A DNA stretch of 64,000 nt from Ligula intestinalis (GCA_036362985.1 JAYGXS010000003.1:32854554-32918553), one strand, 5' to 3'; positions 1 through 11,596 are shown, counted from the first letter of the stretch. The notes: generated by a model from the letters alone, not told the origin. Numbers and translations: made by a program.

Positions 1-133
1 TGTATTCGGTTTTTTTCCATGTTACTCCTCTGCTACATGCGCGATACGAGCTTGGCACTATCACAGTTTGCTGAAAGCGGTGTCTTAAAAGTTTGTCAAC
101 TGACAGCATAACTCAAACCTCGCTGTCAGTCCA

Positions 134-340
134 GTGAATGTTTGTGTGAAGTGGCCGAATGACGGACTGAGAGTCGGACTGCAACGGCTCCTTCTTAATG
201 GGGCCTATATGACACTCCCATTTCGTGGGATACGAGTCAGATGTAGCAGCACGTCTAGGGGTGGATGTAATCGCGCCAGCTACCTGTGCCCTCTTCGGCC
301 TCCGGTCATTTTGACTTGGTCATGTCACCGGGCCTAGGCG
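134..340 (+). repeat. Dispersed repeat R2, copy 1 (flank block)
   Basis: Bases 144-205 (gaagtggccgaatgacggac through cggctccttctt) recur inverted at 23243-23295 and in degraded form at 11720-11775. The following 100 bases partly resemble 11776-11850. The 67-codon open frame across it shows no protein motif. This is an unclassified interspersed repeat. Confidence 0.6.
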
Positions 341-1577
341 AGAGAAGAGGAGAAAGGATGGTAGATGCAGCACACCTCTACTATGTACCATTATAATTTC
401 ATTAACTCGCAAGTCGTTATCCCTGTGTCAGCCTACTGCAGGACATGTAGTGTCTAAGTAGTGGTTGTACTCGGATCACTACAATCATCAGGCCAAATCC
501 AGGTTTGTAGTTGAAAGGCAGAGAGCACTAGAAGGAGGGCTTTATTGGGCACAGAAGCCTGTATTGCTGTCTCATAGAGGAGTAGCCACTGGCAAAGCCG
601 GGGCTGGTGTTGACTGCGTCTCGCTGTGCTTGCGTGTACCTGACTGTATTGGAGAGAGGAAGGGTACCCGCTTTTACGTGATTGTGAAGCGATCGGGGTG
701 TTGTACTGCCTGTGGGGGTGTGGCGTATAGAGGCCCCTGCTGTATCGACCGAGGGGGAGGGGCGTGTTCACGTGGCCGTCGCGACTACTTGGACGCGCGT
801 GTGTGTGCGCGGGGAGCTCTGTCAAGGGTCGTAAGGTCAGCGAGTCGCGAACAGCTGCCTGATGTTGAGGCGGTGGGCATTGAAAAAGGCATTCAAATGG
901 CATTCAAACCCCTAGACTTTCTGAGCAATGCCTGAGGAGTTTTTTCTCTGTTGGCCCCTCTTTACCCACTTCCAATTACTGGCAACGCCACTATTTTGAA
1001 ATGTTCTGCTGAACCAATGCATTGCATAACTGTTCTGTACCAATAGGGAGTTCAAGGGTATTTATCTACATTTCCCTCAATGAAACCTGGCCTGACCTGA
1101 CAGCATTTTTGGCTGTCCGCCACAGACAAAGGATTGACCCGCTCAGAATCGACGGTGGAATTGTCGCATAGATAACACACGAAGCAGGGTCTTCATTCGC
1201 TGGGTAAATGGCGTTTATCACTAGATGGTTACACGTTAAACTCTACGGAAACGCGCCATCCCTTCATGTTCGATGAGCTTGACATTCTCGGAAGGACTGG
1301 TAAGAGTTAGGGGTGGGAGCTGCCAGATTCATGTTTCCAAGGTCTGGAATCACTGAATGGAAACAATTGCCACCTTAAACGTATCAAGTCACTCCGGCCT
1401 GGCAGGACGACAATGGAAACATTTAGTCTATAAGCTAGAGATTTCTGTCGTGCCATGAGGCAAACGGGGCCATCAAGTAATAGGTGTGCGACGCTGCAAC
1501 AAGCCTGAACATGGTAGGTCTTTATGAATTTTGATTCAACACAGTAAAAGGCATTTCATTATGCACCAACACTTATA
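341..1577. other. No recognisable gene
   Basis: Open frames of 156 codons on the plus strand (465-935) and 149 codons on the minus strand (454-903) overlap almost completely. Neither has a recognisable domain, a splice context or a homologue elsewhere in the window. I see nothing else supportable here. Confidence 0.5.
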
Positions 1578-2474
1578 CAGTGGAGTCCGGTTAATGTGGA
1601 CACCTCCGTTCCAGGCCAACTGTCCATATTAACCGGTTGTCCACATTAAGCGAACTGACCCCAAACCAGTCGTTTCTACGTATAAAAAACAGAATTTTCC
1701 ATCTGCATGAAGTTTTATTGAAAGAACATGCTCAGTTTTGATTGCTTTGGTGGAAACTTTTCTCTTAAAGCTCCCCTAAAGTTCTTTATCACAGTGTCAA
1801 AATTCTCCACATCAAAACCTTGTTGTCGATGCCCCGTTTCGAGTACGGCCAATGCCGCCCTCATTTCTTTTGATGAGACTGGGGGCTCGACTTCTTCGTC
1901 GTCCTCTTCAGACTCTTCTTCCTGCTCGTATGGTACCTTCTTGGCATCTGCAACTGCTTCGGCGAGTTCGTTTGTCACCTCCTCCAGTGTTGCCTCCTCG
2001 GCGACTTCGGCATCGTCGTCGATTGAAACCCACTCTAGAAAACTCTCGATCCTGTCCTCTGTCACGTCTTCTGGGATCGGAATCGCGACTTCATTCTCTG
2101 CAACTTCCTCTTCAGTGGTGACGAAGCCCCCTTTCCTCCAGCAATTTACGATTGTCTCCGACTTCACCTTTTTCCACGAAGTGCTCAACATCTCCATGGC
2201 CTGAAGAGTGGGAATAGCCTAGATGACGTATTGGCGGCCTCCTTCGACAACTGCACCTCCCAACTGTGGCGAACAGGACGCGGGAATTCCCCGCCGCAGG
2301 CGATTTGGACTGGATTTTTGACAAAATCTGTGGGTCGACCGACCGGTTGACAGCTTGGTGCTGTCCACATTAAGCGGTGGCTGTCCAGATTAACCGGAGG
2401 ATTTTACTATGGAGAAATTCCGTTCCTGGCCAACTGTCCACATTAAGCGGTTCCACATTAACCGGACTCCATTG
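1578..2474 (-). mobile_element. Tigger/pogo-like DNA transposon, internally deleted
   Basis: The element is bounded by near-identical terminal inverted repeats of about 23 bp: cagtggagtccggttaatgt on the left, and the reverse complement of the right end begins caatggagtccggttaatgt. TA target duplications sit directly outside at 1576-1577 and 2475-2476. Subterminal copies of the motif gtccacattaagcgg occur several times at both ends and look like transposase-binding sites. Inside lies only the C-terminal part of a pogo-type DDE transposase on the minus strand. At 897 bp it is well under the 2-3 kb of autonomous Tigger elements, so it is a non-autonomous deletion derivative. Confidence 0.88.
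1715..2216 (-). pseudogene. Tigger/pogo transposase, C-terminal remnant
   Basis: The minus-strand frame encodes about 165 residues. It begins just after an in-frame TAG with a segment like IPTLQAMEMLSTSWKKVK, followed by ETIVNCWRKGGF. This is the conserved helix that follows the DDE domain of Tigger/pogo proteins (TIxNCxRKAGF pattern). A long acidic stretch rich in Glu and Asp follows, and the end is KQSKLSMFFQ, typical of the C-terminus of this family. The catalytic DDE core, the CENP-B-like DNA-binding domain and a start codon are all missing, so the product cannot be an active transposase. The serine-rich frame on the opposite strand (1728-2204) is only the antisense shadow of the acidic tract. 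Confidence 0.8.
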
Positions 2475-3613
2475 TATTTGTCAACGTTTCCCGGCAAGAG
2501 CATAGTTATCAAGATGTAAATTGTTCTGTCAAATCAAATTTTCCTTCTTAAAAACGTCAGCTTGAGCGAAGAGATGACAGTTCGACCATTGCATGCGAAA
2601 AATATACCCATGTCCCATGGAGTGGCCGCGAAGAAGAATTGTGCACGTTTACAGTGAGAACGAATGCGCAGCGTCTACCCTGCTCTCTCTTCCCTCCTCC
2701 CCCTAACTTCAACAGGTAAACTTAGTGGAGATAGCCGGATATGGCATTGGCGTAGTGGCTGATAGGGCCAAATGGTCCTTCTACGCGTGCCACACACAAA
2801 CCAGCCGAATTGGTTGGTTATCGGACTTAAATTGGAATGGTTCAGATCTCACCCAGGCGAGAATTCCATAAAGGATACATTAAGCGGGAGTCATCACAGC
2901 CGGACCTTCAGCTCGAAGAGGGACCGAGTTATACCGTCAAGCCAGGACCCGCATCGGGTCGTGATGGAGTCAAGCGCGCCAGATTTACTACAGTGCTAAA
3001 TGCATTAGTGTGTCACGATACTGGGCTCTATGGTGTCGGCCACACTTATACCTGGAGTTGCACATACAGCCAGGAGTCGAGTAAATGCTGCACACAACTT
3101 CTAAGCATTGGGGTGATGCCAGACAGATCGGCTAATGAAAAGACAGTATTTCAACCCGGTCCGGCTCACGCTGTTAAGAGTTAACTACGTAAAATGAAAG
3201 ATGATAAATTCTTGAAGAAATAGCCGTGTTGGTGGTATATACGCAGGCGTCAATGTTCAGCGTGGATATAGTGTGCAATATGACAATATGCCTGGTTGGA
3301 TTAACAGTGTGTTGCCACAACTCATGGATATTGCACACGCTTCCTTTTGGTCTCAACTTTAATCTGTGAGTTACCGAAGCTGTGCTCTTTCATTGGTCGC
3401 ATCGCAGTAAACGCCACAACTGGAATTCTATGCCAGAGGAGGATGTCCGTTGTGTCGCCTATGTGACTGCTTCCTCATACCGTAGGTTATTATTTGCTTG
3501 TCTTTTGATATAATGCATACAGTACGTAGTGTGGAAGCCTCGGATTCAGGGTGCGACCGTCGATAGGATTCAAAATTACTCAGAAATTCAGAGAGGTTTT
3601 TAAAACCTTTCTC
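2475..3613. other. No recognisable gene
   Basis: Only short overlapping frames (60-115 codons) without motifs. A stretch near 2570-2590 (tgacagttcgacc) resembles the end of repeat R2 but is too short to assign. Confidence 0.45.
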
Positions 3614-3735
3614 CGAGTATAAAATTTGAGAAAATTGTAGTCTGCTGCGAAACGAGTACAAGAAAGAATATTTTGCACATGTTTTCCATAAAGTATATTT
3701 GAATTTATAAACGCATTGAAAATAAATGAGATAAA
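3614..3735 (+). repeat. Dispersed repeat R1, copy a
   Basis: The block from gtataaaatttgagaaaatt to aacgcattgaaaataaatg matches 28215-28332 on the plus strand and 27491-27612 on the minus strand over about 120 bp. A loosely shared reading (K-F-E-x-x-V ... R-K ... F-x-H-x-F-x-K) suggests a decayed coding segment, but I cannot name a family. Confidence 0.65.
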
Positions 3736-4540
3736 TACTTTTGTAATTCTTTTGAGCCGAGAACGTATTTCAGAATTTCGGTTGACATTTCACAAAAAAG
3801 GTCTAGTAGAAACGAGCTGTCAACATCGCTTGTCAACCTTCCAAGCAACGAGTGTTAGAACCCAGTGCTGATTTCGAAGATAGTTTTGTTCTTCGTAGGG
3901 AGAAAACACACCATTTGATCAAAAATAAACTGACTCCACCATTTGTTCCCTGCCCCATTGGCGTGTAGGATTCAATCCGGCTGGAGAAGAGATGGAGTGC
4001 GTCGTAGATGTGACGTGAAGTCGTCTTCTAACGTTTGCCTCCCGCGGACTCGGATCCCGTATAAATGAGAGGCTACATAAAAGTCATTTTTCAAAGGAGT
4101 CATGATAGCCTGAACACCTTTTGAAGGACATTAAGTTTTCCGTAAACTGACAACCCCTCGAATCAAAAATCTGACGTGTTGCGAGAGGTTAAAGCGAATT
4201 TGATTAATTCTAGTGGGGGAGGCATTTCATAGCCATTTAACTCCTGCTCATTACTTGTCTTTCTGAGCCTATTGACCCATTAGTGATGAACCTAGGTGCA
4301 GCGGCTGGCGTGGCGTACGGCCTGCACCTATCGCGTGACACCCGTGCAGACAGAGAAGTTAACATGCTAGTATTGATGTTGGTTAGCTCTCTAGTCACTA
4401 TAACCTCTGACCGATCGGTGATTTTGAAGTCTGCATTGCGCTTGGATGTGCAGTAACAACGTGAACCCAGGTAATGAGTGTTGTTTGTATTATTGTTGTC
4501 ATTTATACGCATATAACCAAATAGGCTCATCTCGTGGCTA
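3736..4540. other. No recognisable gene
   Basis: AT-rich spacer. The only long frame (4237-4704, minus) is explained by the SINE that begins near 4545. Confidence 0.45.
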
Positions 4541-4544
4541 AGCA

Positions 4545-4720
4545 TACGAATGCGATTTGGGCAGATAAGGTGGCGTATACTATTGCCGGCAAAGACAAGG
4601 GAGACCGGAATGGCCATTTCTGGCTTTTTATCCGTCGTCAGCCAGTCATACCCAATTCCAGTTGGTGCACCATCTTTTCGATCGGGGTCTAACGCCCTAA
4701 TCATTGAGCCACGAGCTCGT
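4545..4720 (-). repeat. SINE family 1, minus-strand copy
   Basis: On the minus strand a degenerate tRNA-like head (gtggctcaatgattagggcg, an A-box-like string) leads into the body block gactggctgacgacg...aagccagaaatggccattcc...cccttgtctttgccggcaat. The same body occurs at 20970, 24487, 4840 and 11955. Confidence 0.75.
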
Positions 4721-4759
4721 TGTCCTGTCAGTTTAGGTCGGGAGATATTTAAATTCGCT

Positions 4760-4838
4760 GGTGAGCTTTCGTCAACTGCTAACGGAACTCACTTGTCCCG
4801 CTCTGCCTTGGGTCTCATCTCTGGGGTCCTGCCCGTTC
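4760..4838 (-). repeat. SINE family 1, inverted tail fragment
   Basis: Bases 4773-4832 (ctgctaacggaactcacttg and onward to ctcatctctggggt) are the reverse complement of the tail at 4980-5035. The two arms form a roughly 60-bp inverted repeat with about 150 bp between them, so two SINE tails lie in opposite orientation. Confidence 0.72.
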
Positions 4839-4839
4839 A

Positions 4840-5055
4840 AGAATCGGGTGGTGCACCCCTTGGGGTTGAGTCTGAGTGGCTGACGATGACTGATAAGCCC
4901 GAAATGGTCATTCCAGCTCCCTTGTCTTTGTCGGCAATGCTATCTGTCTAAGACTACCAGCCGCTGCGGCTGCTGTCAAGGCCCGAGAAATGAGACCCAA
5001 AGCAGAGCGGAACAAGTGAGTTCTGTTAGCGGTCAGCGGACATTCATCAACGAAG
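4840..5055 (+). repeat. SINE family 1, plus-strand copy (head truncated)
   Basis: Body block gagtggctgacgatgactga...gcccgaaatggtcattcca...tgtctttgtcggcaatgcta, followed by the tail gcccgagaaatgagacccaa...ggaacaagtgagttctgtta. The tRNA-like head is damaged. The tail is shared with 11955-12125 and 24487-24775. Confidence 0.75.
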
Positions 5056-6464
5056 GCAGTGTATGCTTAGTAGGGTTCCTGACACGGTTTCATTCATGAA
5101 TATTTCTTGCTTTTGTATTCGATAGGGCTTTCTTGTGGGTATGAATGACGTTTTTACTTTAACAAAAATGTTGCTCTTAGGTGTACAGCAAACACCAAGG
5201 TCCGTAAGCACGCTAGTTTTAAATAAGTAGAAACTACCCATTCTCCCCCGCTTACTAATTTGACACTTTTGTTGACCAACAATGCACCTTCCTCCGCAAG
5301 GCTTTAGAGATTGACATTGAGTAAAATAATTTGCAAGCGTATGCTTTGTTACGAAATCCAAATATTCTTGGAGAAGAATGCAGAGCTTAACATCCGACTT
5401 TTTTTAAATCAGTCTAAAATGTTTTTTTCAGACCAGCATATAGTGATGCACACTAACTGTTCTACGCGGCGATGGGTGCAGTATGTGCTTGGGAAATTTT
5501 CGTGAATATAGTTATTTCGGGTGGTTTTATGAACTGATTCACCGCCACAGCGAAAAATTACTGTAGAGACAACTTTTGAATAATCTGCTCACAATTTCGT
5601 ACTGCATATAAAAGTGTAAATTTAGTCGATATCCCCTTGAAAAGGGCCAGCAGATGAACATGCCAGACGAACTGTTGCATCAGAAGCCGTTCGGAGATTA
5701 TCAACACACTGTTTAAAACTAATAAAATAAGTTTTTCTTAACGTTCGGTTCTAGTATAGACACCAACATTCCAGATTATACCGCAATTAAACTCGCAAAA
5801 ATGTTGACCTCTGAGACTGGTCTTTTTTTTTCTTTTTCATTTGTGTTACCTGTATAGAAACAGCCCCAGTGGCTAGACTTTCGGTTTTATGAAGCGGAAT
5901 GTTCAGGCTACGTGGCCCCACAGAATGGTGGACTTTTAAGCGTATAGAGAGCCGTGTGCGTGTGTGTGTTACGCTGACAGTGTCATTCGGCGCAGCCACC
6001 ATAGTGTTTGCATGTGGTGCGCCGGCGCTCAGAGGATGATGCATTCCCTGATGCTCGTTAGTGCAGCATGGATGCCCGAGCGAACGTCAAGCATGGTGCT
6101 GGGCAGTTTGGCAAGCGTGGGCGCCCACGTCTCTACCTGGAAAACTGCGCCCTGGGTAACATAAATCTTACACTCTAATGAGCCTTTCGGACAACGTGGC
6201 TCTAGGAGGCTGTTTGCCTGTTCTATGTAGTTTGAACCGGCTCGGTCCTGAGAAAAAATATGAAAAAGGCCCTGCGTTTACGTCATGTCTCATTCCCAGG
6301 GGTTTAAATGTCCTTACGACTTTTCAACCTCTTTTTGTCGCTGCCTAATACAACTGCCGAGTGAAAGGTACGTGGAAAATATAACTACTTCCGAGGGGAG
6401 ATATGAAACAACGGTGAGGATTACATTTGTGGCCACATAAATTTCGGGAAAATTCAGCTTAAGA
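5056..6464. other. No recognisable gene
   Basis: Frames at 5047-5361 (minus, 104 codons), 5787-6044 (minus) and 5964-6164 (plus) have no recognisable motif. A short gt-rich run lies near 5950-5970. Confidence 0.45.
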
Positions 6465-6580
6465 TTTAGGTGGGGTTAGGGTTAGGTTAGGGTTAGGTTC
6501 AAAATTATATTAAGGGGTTAAGGTTTGGATTCGTGTTAATTGTAGGGTGTAGGGTAGGGTAAGGTTAACATTTAGATTTG
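6465..6580 (+). repeat. Interstitial telomere-like repeats (TTAGGG type)
   Basis: Bases 6472-6498 read ggggttagggttaggttagg and on, alternating TTAGGG and TTAGG units. Decayed units (gttaagg, gtagggtgtagggtaggg) continue to about 6570. TTAGGG is the telomere unit reported for flatworms such as schistosomes. Here it is flanked on both sides by ordinary sequence, so it is interstitial. Confidence 0.8.
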
Positions 6581-6711
6581 TATTCTGTTTAGTACTGAGG
6601 TTAAGCTATGGCAATATTTATCCTTCCGGAAAGTTATCGCAAGGCCATCTATTTTAAGTGGGTTGAGCGTTCCTACTTCCGTATCCTGTGTAGGTGGCTT
6701 TACAAACCATA

Positions 6712-7108
6712 CAGGGTGGCCCAAATAATGTATGCACATTTTACATAATTGTTAAATTGGTCTTTATCATAATTTCGGTATTTCAAAAATGTAAAAATAT
6801 TTACCAGTATCATTTTATTGTTTTTTTTTCATTAAATGTTCGCAAACTGACATCCATTTTGATCATGATACTGCTGAAAATGCGGTGCAGTGGAATCGCA
6901 CTCACCATGAAACACTTCCGTTGGTATTCAGGTGCATTCATGCTCAATGGCTTCTCTCAGTTCAGCTACTGTTGCAATAGTTAAAATGCATTGGGAAACA
7001 ATGAAATTATACTTGTACAGATTGTTTTCATTTGTGAAATAATAAAATTACAATAAACACTAAGTTTACAGTTATTTAAAATGTGTATACGTTTTTTGGG
7101 ACACTCTA
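6712..7108 (-). mobile_element. Mariner-like (Tc1/mariner/IS630) element, non-autonomous remnant
   Basis: The left end, cagggtggcccaaataatgt followed by atgcacattttacataattgttaaa, mirrors the reverse complement of the right end (agagtgtcccaaaaaacgta followed by tacacattttaaataactgt). That is an inverted repeat of about 40 bp with mismatches. A TA lies just outside the left end (6710-6711); the right boundary is less certain. CAGGGTGtCCCAAAA termini are typical of one mariner-like group. Length is about 397 bp, far below the roughly 1.2 kb of autonomous elements. Confidence 0.75.
6845..6980 (-). pseudogene. Mariner-like transposase, C-terminal remnant
   Basis: The minus strand reads TVAELREAIEHEC, a stop, then IPTEVFHGECDS...FQQYHDQNGCQFAN and a stop. 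The pattern of elREaI.....IP.ev......R...C....GgqfE is what the C-terminus of IS630/Tc1-mariner-like transposases looks like in this group of elements. Nothing of the DDE catalytic core remains. Both the internal stop and the lost N-terminal two-thirds show that it is dead. The plus-strand 96-codon frame across the element (6694-6984) is a by-product. Confidence 0.62.
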
Positions 7109-7344
7109 GGGTAAATACAGGTATTTACCGATAAACCCCCAGCTCTGAAAGAAAAGGCGGGCAAAAGAATGAAGACCTGCAGAAAGGAGAGAAATACAGG
7201 GAAGGACGCTAGTCAACATGTAAGATAACCAACTGCTCTTTTGTTGGTAAGTCTCAATTGCATGGTCCTTTAGACAGGACATGAGAAGTAGAAACATACG
7301 CAATACAGCGGGGCTTTGCGCAAAATTCCTGAGAAGTTGAAGTA

Positions 7345-7555
7345 CAGTTTAAGGTGAGGGTTACGGTCGAATTTAAGGTTAGTTTTAAATGCAGGATTCG
7401 GTTATGTTTCGGTGTATAATTGCAGTTCAGGCCAGGGTGAGGGTTGTGTTTAAGGCTAAGGTTAGCATTAGCGTTTATTTTACGTTTAGGTTTGTGGCTT
7501 AGTTTTATGTTAGGGTTGATAGTAGAGGTAGGAGCTGGGAGTATTTCCCCCTCTT
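7345..7555 (+). repeat. Degenerate GTTAGGG/GTTTAGG-rich tract
   Basis: About 200 bp made of short g-t-t-a-(a/g)-g-g variants (gtgagggttacgg, aaggttagttttaaatg, aaggctaaggttagcattag, atgttagggttg). It is probably an old, diverged telomere-like or simple repeat tract, and lies less than 1 kb from the cleaner tract at 6465. Confidence 0.55.
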
Positions 7556-8561
7556 GTAATTAGGCGCAAGGTTACCCTTAATACTTGAGCGAGGCTATCA
7601 TCTTCCTGTTTCCGGTTTAGGGGACCAGATAAGTTATCCTTATCCCCTATTTTTCAAGTTTTTCTTCGCATTATGCATATCTTCATTGCGCTGGTCAGGC
7701 TTAGACTCGCCTTGAATAATTCAGCATTCCACGTATCATCCGTTACCTACTCATTTATAAAATAAAGTTCTGAAATAGACTCAGAGCATATTTATCACCA
7801 ACTTTCATTGTGGGCAATCCTTATTTCAACGATGAGCTTTCATGTTTAGATGAGTCCAAAAAAATGTGGCCGTCGGCATAAAAGGAGAAGGCCCAAGAAC
7901 ACATAACTTCGATAAAAACTTTAAAAGGACTGTCTTATTTTGAAAGTATTGATAAAGGCATAGCGTAAAACCTATCATTTGGGCTGTCAATTGAGTACCC
8001 TCAAAACCGTAAGGCATTCACTAACAGTTCAAGGACACTGCGCAACTCAACAGAATTTGCCTTTTTCCAAAAACTACACGGTAATTTTACAGAAGAAAAG
8101 TGTTTTTGCTACACCGAAAGTGGTATACTTATGATTTCATCTGCTAATTATACTCAAAATGCTTGATCACGGACTGACTTGTCGACAGGTGACCCTGCGT
8201 AGTTCATTCCTGTGATGTCCCTACCGGCGAACTCAAGTAAAATTGCCTTAGTTTGGTAAACTGCATCTCAAACAATACAGCAACGACAGAATTGCAGCAA
8301 CTGCTCGTAAAACCGTTTTGAAATTTATACTCAAACCGTAGACTGTTGGCAGACTGCTATGCTTACTATTACTATTACTCTATTACTATTACGTCTAAAT
8401 GGAAATCGCATTTAAACCTTTTTTCAAACTTTTTCTACTCTTGCTTTGCGATTATGCAGTTATTTGCATGGACAAACTTCTTGTAATTCGAAACGGTATG
8501 TATACGCAGTTACCTATTTTGAAGTTCCTAACATTTCCATATTTACTTGGGGGTTTCGGCA
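7556..8561. other. No recognisable gene; short microsatellite
   Basis: Only short frames without motifs. Bases 8363-8392 are a small (TTACTA)n-like microsatellite. Confidence 0.45.
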
Positions 8562-9030
8562 GACTTGAATAATTCATTTGACCCAGTTATGGGAAACTCC
8601 GCAGCTTTGGTAAGATTGGAAGGCACGGCAGCCAAGAGAAGGCTTTAGCTACGAACTACGAGGCCCAGCCGGAGCCGTAAGTTCAAGTCCCACCGAGAGC
8701 GCTAATCTCTTCACAAATGGGTCAATATATATTATTTCAGTCTGCCAAAACCTCCTATTACGTGACTGTGTCTTGTAGTCATCTGGTGAATCCTATATTG
8801 ACTGCCTAGGAGCCCCTGCTTGGGTAGTCAGCTTACTGTATCCGAATTGGTGGATTTCATATTTGGCAGTAGGCTGGCCGGGCAACTTGACCCAAGTGTG
8901 ATTAAACTCATGGCTGCCGATGGGGGCCTCGTAGCTCAAGTGGTTAGAGCGTTGGCTACATTAAAGCCTTGTACTTGCTGTTGTGGAGTTGACTCCTATC
9001 AAGGTCACCGATTGTTTCACAAGTGTTTCA
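8562..9030 (+). repeat. SINE family 2, dimeric copy
   Basis: Two tRNA-like units lie about 270 bp apart. The second, 8925-9008, reads gcctcgtagctcaagtggtt (A-box-like) and gtggagttgactcctatcaa (B-box-like). The spacer shares gggtagtcagctt, acccaagtgtgattaaactc and atggctgccgatg with 18845-19265, where the same head-spacer-head plan recurs. The first head, near 8650-8700, is badly degraded. Confidence 0.7.
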
Positions 9031-11047
9031 AATGAATTTCTACTTTCATAAAATATTTGGTATTTATGAGTAACGCAACATTAATTATAGTGTTTCATCT
9101 GTGTTGTTATTTCACTTGAAGGCCTTTACTGATAATCGGAGCTTTTGGTTTATATATTTTGGCCCTTTTCCGAGTGATGATCCACGGTTAATAAATCTAT
9201 ACACACTTCGTGAGATAGTACAGTTGAGATGTCTTAGCAGCAACAAATCGTGAATGCTGTACTCTATGTTCTACTTTTATAGATTTTTCGGTTCCTGTTT
9301 GCAGCGTCTGTGATGTTACGTGCAAGAACGAATCCTGCGGACCGGCCAAGGAAACACCAGGGTTCAGTCGTTTAAACTTTCCCGCCCTTCTAATTCTTGC
9401 CTAAAGCATTCTTTCAAGAGTCAGAGCATTTTGCAGTTGACGTAAAGAAAAAATTGTTCAACATTTATGGGCTGTGCTTCAGTAGGAATTTATCAGATAA
9501 TTACGATTCGATTTCCATTTACTATTCGCAACAGCACTCGAATTTATTGCAAAAATATTAAAAGTATTTGGAAGGACAAACTAGATAAGAGATCTGTACT
9601 GTTCTGCGACGTCCGAGGGACGTCTACCAATCTGCCGACATCTCTAGGCAGTCTTAAAGCAGACACCTTCCTCAAGACTCTCTTAAAAACGCGGTGCACA
9701 CTAGCAAAACATCGGCTTATAAACTGCAGCCCTAGTATACATTTGTTTTCTCAACTGCGTGAACGGATCGTTGAACCACAACTTGAAAATGCGGCGAAAA
9801 ATATGCAATGTTCCATGCACAACGTTTGATCTGTACTCAAGTTATTCTGTTAAAAATTTCTTACTGTGCCCCAAAATTTACTTGGTATCACAATCTGAAA
9901 TACTATTTCTTATTATCGAGTGACGGCGTACTAGATTTACCCATTTTTGGGCTTTCTAAATTTACGGTTTTGCCCGTAGCGTCCACCTGTAGAGAGGACG
10001 AATCTAGTGCTATTTCTAAAACGCGATAAATGTACTCAGATATCATGCAATTACTGTGCGATTTGGTAAACTGGAGCTTTTTACTTTCCAGTACTGCGGT
10101 TTCAAAACAATTACCAACATAATGCTTAGTTAAATGGACATTTTTTGCAAAGAAAGTTCTCGTATTCCCAAGGCAGTACCTTAGAAATTCTTATTTTAGA
10201 ATGCAAATCAGCAGTACTTTCTCGTAAATTAATTTAGCCAGTCCTGGATGTAGCCTCGAACATGCATCATTTGATTGCATATGGGCATCTACAATGATGA
10301 AAACAAGAAAGAAAAACGGCACATAAATATGAAACGGCTTCTGCAAACGAGAACGGCTGTGTGGGTGGGTTTTATTTGTGTAAATTCTGGACTTTATGAT
10401 GTGCGATGGGTGGAGTGCTCACGTCGCAGTGATTGAGATGGCTGTCCTCAACAACAAAACACCATACAATTTCAGGTCAGGACTGGACTGAAAAAAACTG
10501 TGCAGACAAGTTCACGAGATATTTGCTCCTCGGAACACATCTGTTAATCTGTCCATTAACACCGCACCTAACTTTCAAGGGTTATTTCCCTGCATTTAAC
10601 ACGCAATTGCGTCTACACACCGAGGAAATGCCAAACCTTCGACATTTCATGTTGTCTCAGTCTTTGTGTCCGAAGGCCAGTTGGCTCAACCTCAATGACG
10701 CATTCACTAGAATGCGGTGCGTCAGAAAGGTACTGTCTTGTGCCAAGCCCTCGGCACACGTTGACGTGTCAGCATGCCAACGGTCGTCCCATGACTGCCC
10801 CAACTGCACCAGTCGCCTTGCCGCAATTCGAGTATTGCCTCCCATGACCGACGCATGTACACAGACTCAAATTAGCTAATTTATCCTTTGCCTAAAGCTC
10901 GACATCATCATTTTGTCCGGTGTCTACCTGTAGCTGACAGTTATTACTACGATGTTCGGCATCTTTGTTCAACGCTCCACCGTGTCAGGGCTATGCACCG
11001 GTTCCGGGTGCGCTGAGTCTACTACAGTCTGGCCGACTGCAACCCAT
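9031..11047. other. No recognisable gene
   Basis: Open frames at 9467-9829 (120 codons), 9808-10029 and 10433-10879 (148 codons), all plus strand, have no recognisable motif, no repeat partner in the window and no convincing splice context. They may be chance frames in moderately GC-balanced DNA. Confidence 0.4.
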
Positions 11048-11170
11048 GCATACCGATAGTTCGGCCGCCGATTTTGATAATGCGGGCTGTGTGTCCTACA
11101 GGATGTTGAAACAGGGACGGTGACTTGCCCGTGAATAAGGTTGTGGTGGCAGTAGACTGCGCCTATTCTC
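11048..11170 (+). repeat. Dispersed repeat R2, copy 2 (core)
   Basis: gatagttcggccgccgattt...gtgacttgcccgtgaataag...gtagactgcgcc aligns with the core at 23049-23155 (gacagttcgaccgtcgattt...ggtgactcacgctgggttat...aaagtagacttacgag), with many substitutions. Confidence 0.55.
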
Positions 11171-11590
11171 GCACCAGAAAACTACCCAAATCGGAAAGTG
11201 GACCGGTATCTCTGGGTGGGAGTAGAGAGGGAAATCAATGACTCAGTGCATCCTTCTTGCTATCAACAATCTGACGCGCTTTAAGCTATTGTGGTGCACT
11301 AAGAACCGTTGCTTGGAAGATTGGCAACTGACGGGATAACCAATGTAGTAATTCCAGTGTGTGTCCCGTTGTGCGGAATGGCTTACTGAGGGCTGAGTGT
11401 CAGGCTCAATGCCTCATTCTTTATGTTGTCTTTATGGCGCTCCCAGACGGGAGCCTACCTAGTGAGGTGTGTTGTTGGTACGCGTATTGAGTGTTGGTCG
11501 CACCCAACCACCTACGCCCTCACCATCTCCGGTCTTATTGACTTTGGTTTTTACATCGGATTTAGGTGTGGAAGTGGCCAGAGAGTGGGG
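11171..11590. other. No recognisable gene
   Basis: About 420 bp of spacer between two R2 core copies. A gaagtggcc block like the R2 flank appears near 11571. Confidence 0.4.
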
Positions 11591-11596
11591 TAGATT

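Noticed and set aside
454..935. Overlapping 149- and 156-codon frames on opposite strands
   Set aside because: Both are open over the same bases with no motif, splice site or homologue; at most one could be real and neither can be supported.
1728..2204. 158-codon Ser-rich plus-strand frame
   Set aside because: It is the antisense of the Glu/Asp-rich C-terminus of the Tigger-like transposase (Glu codons read as Ser/Phe on the other strand).
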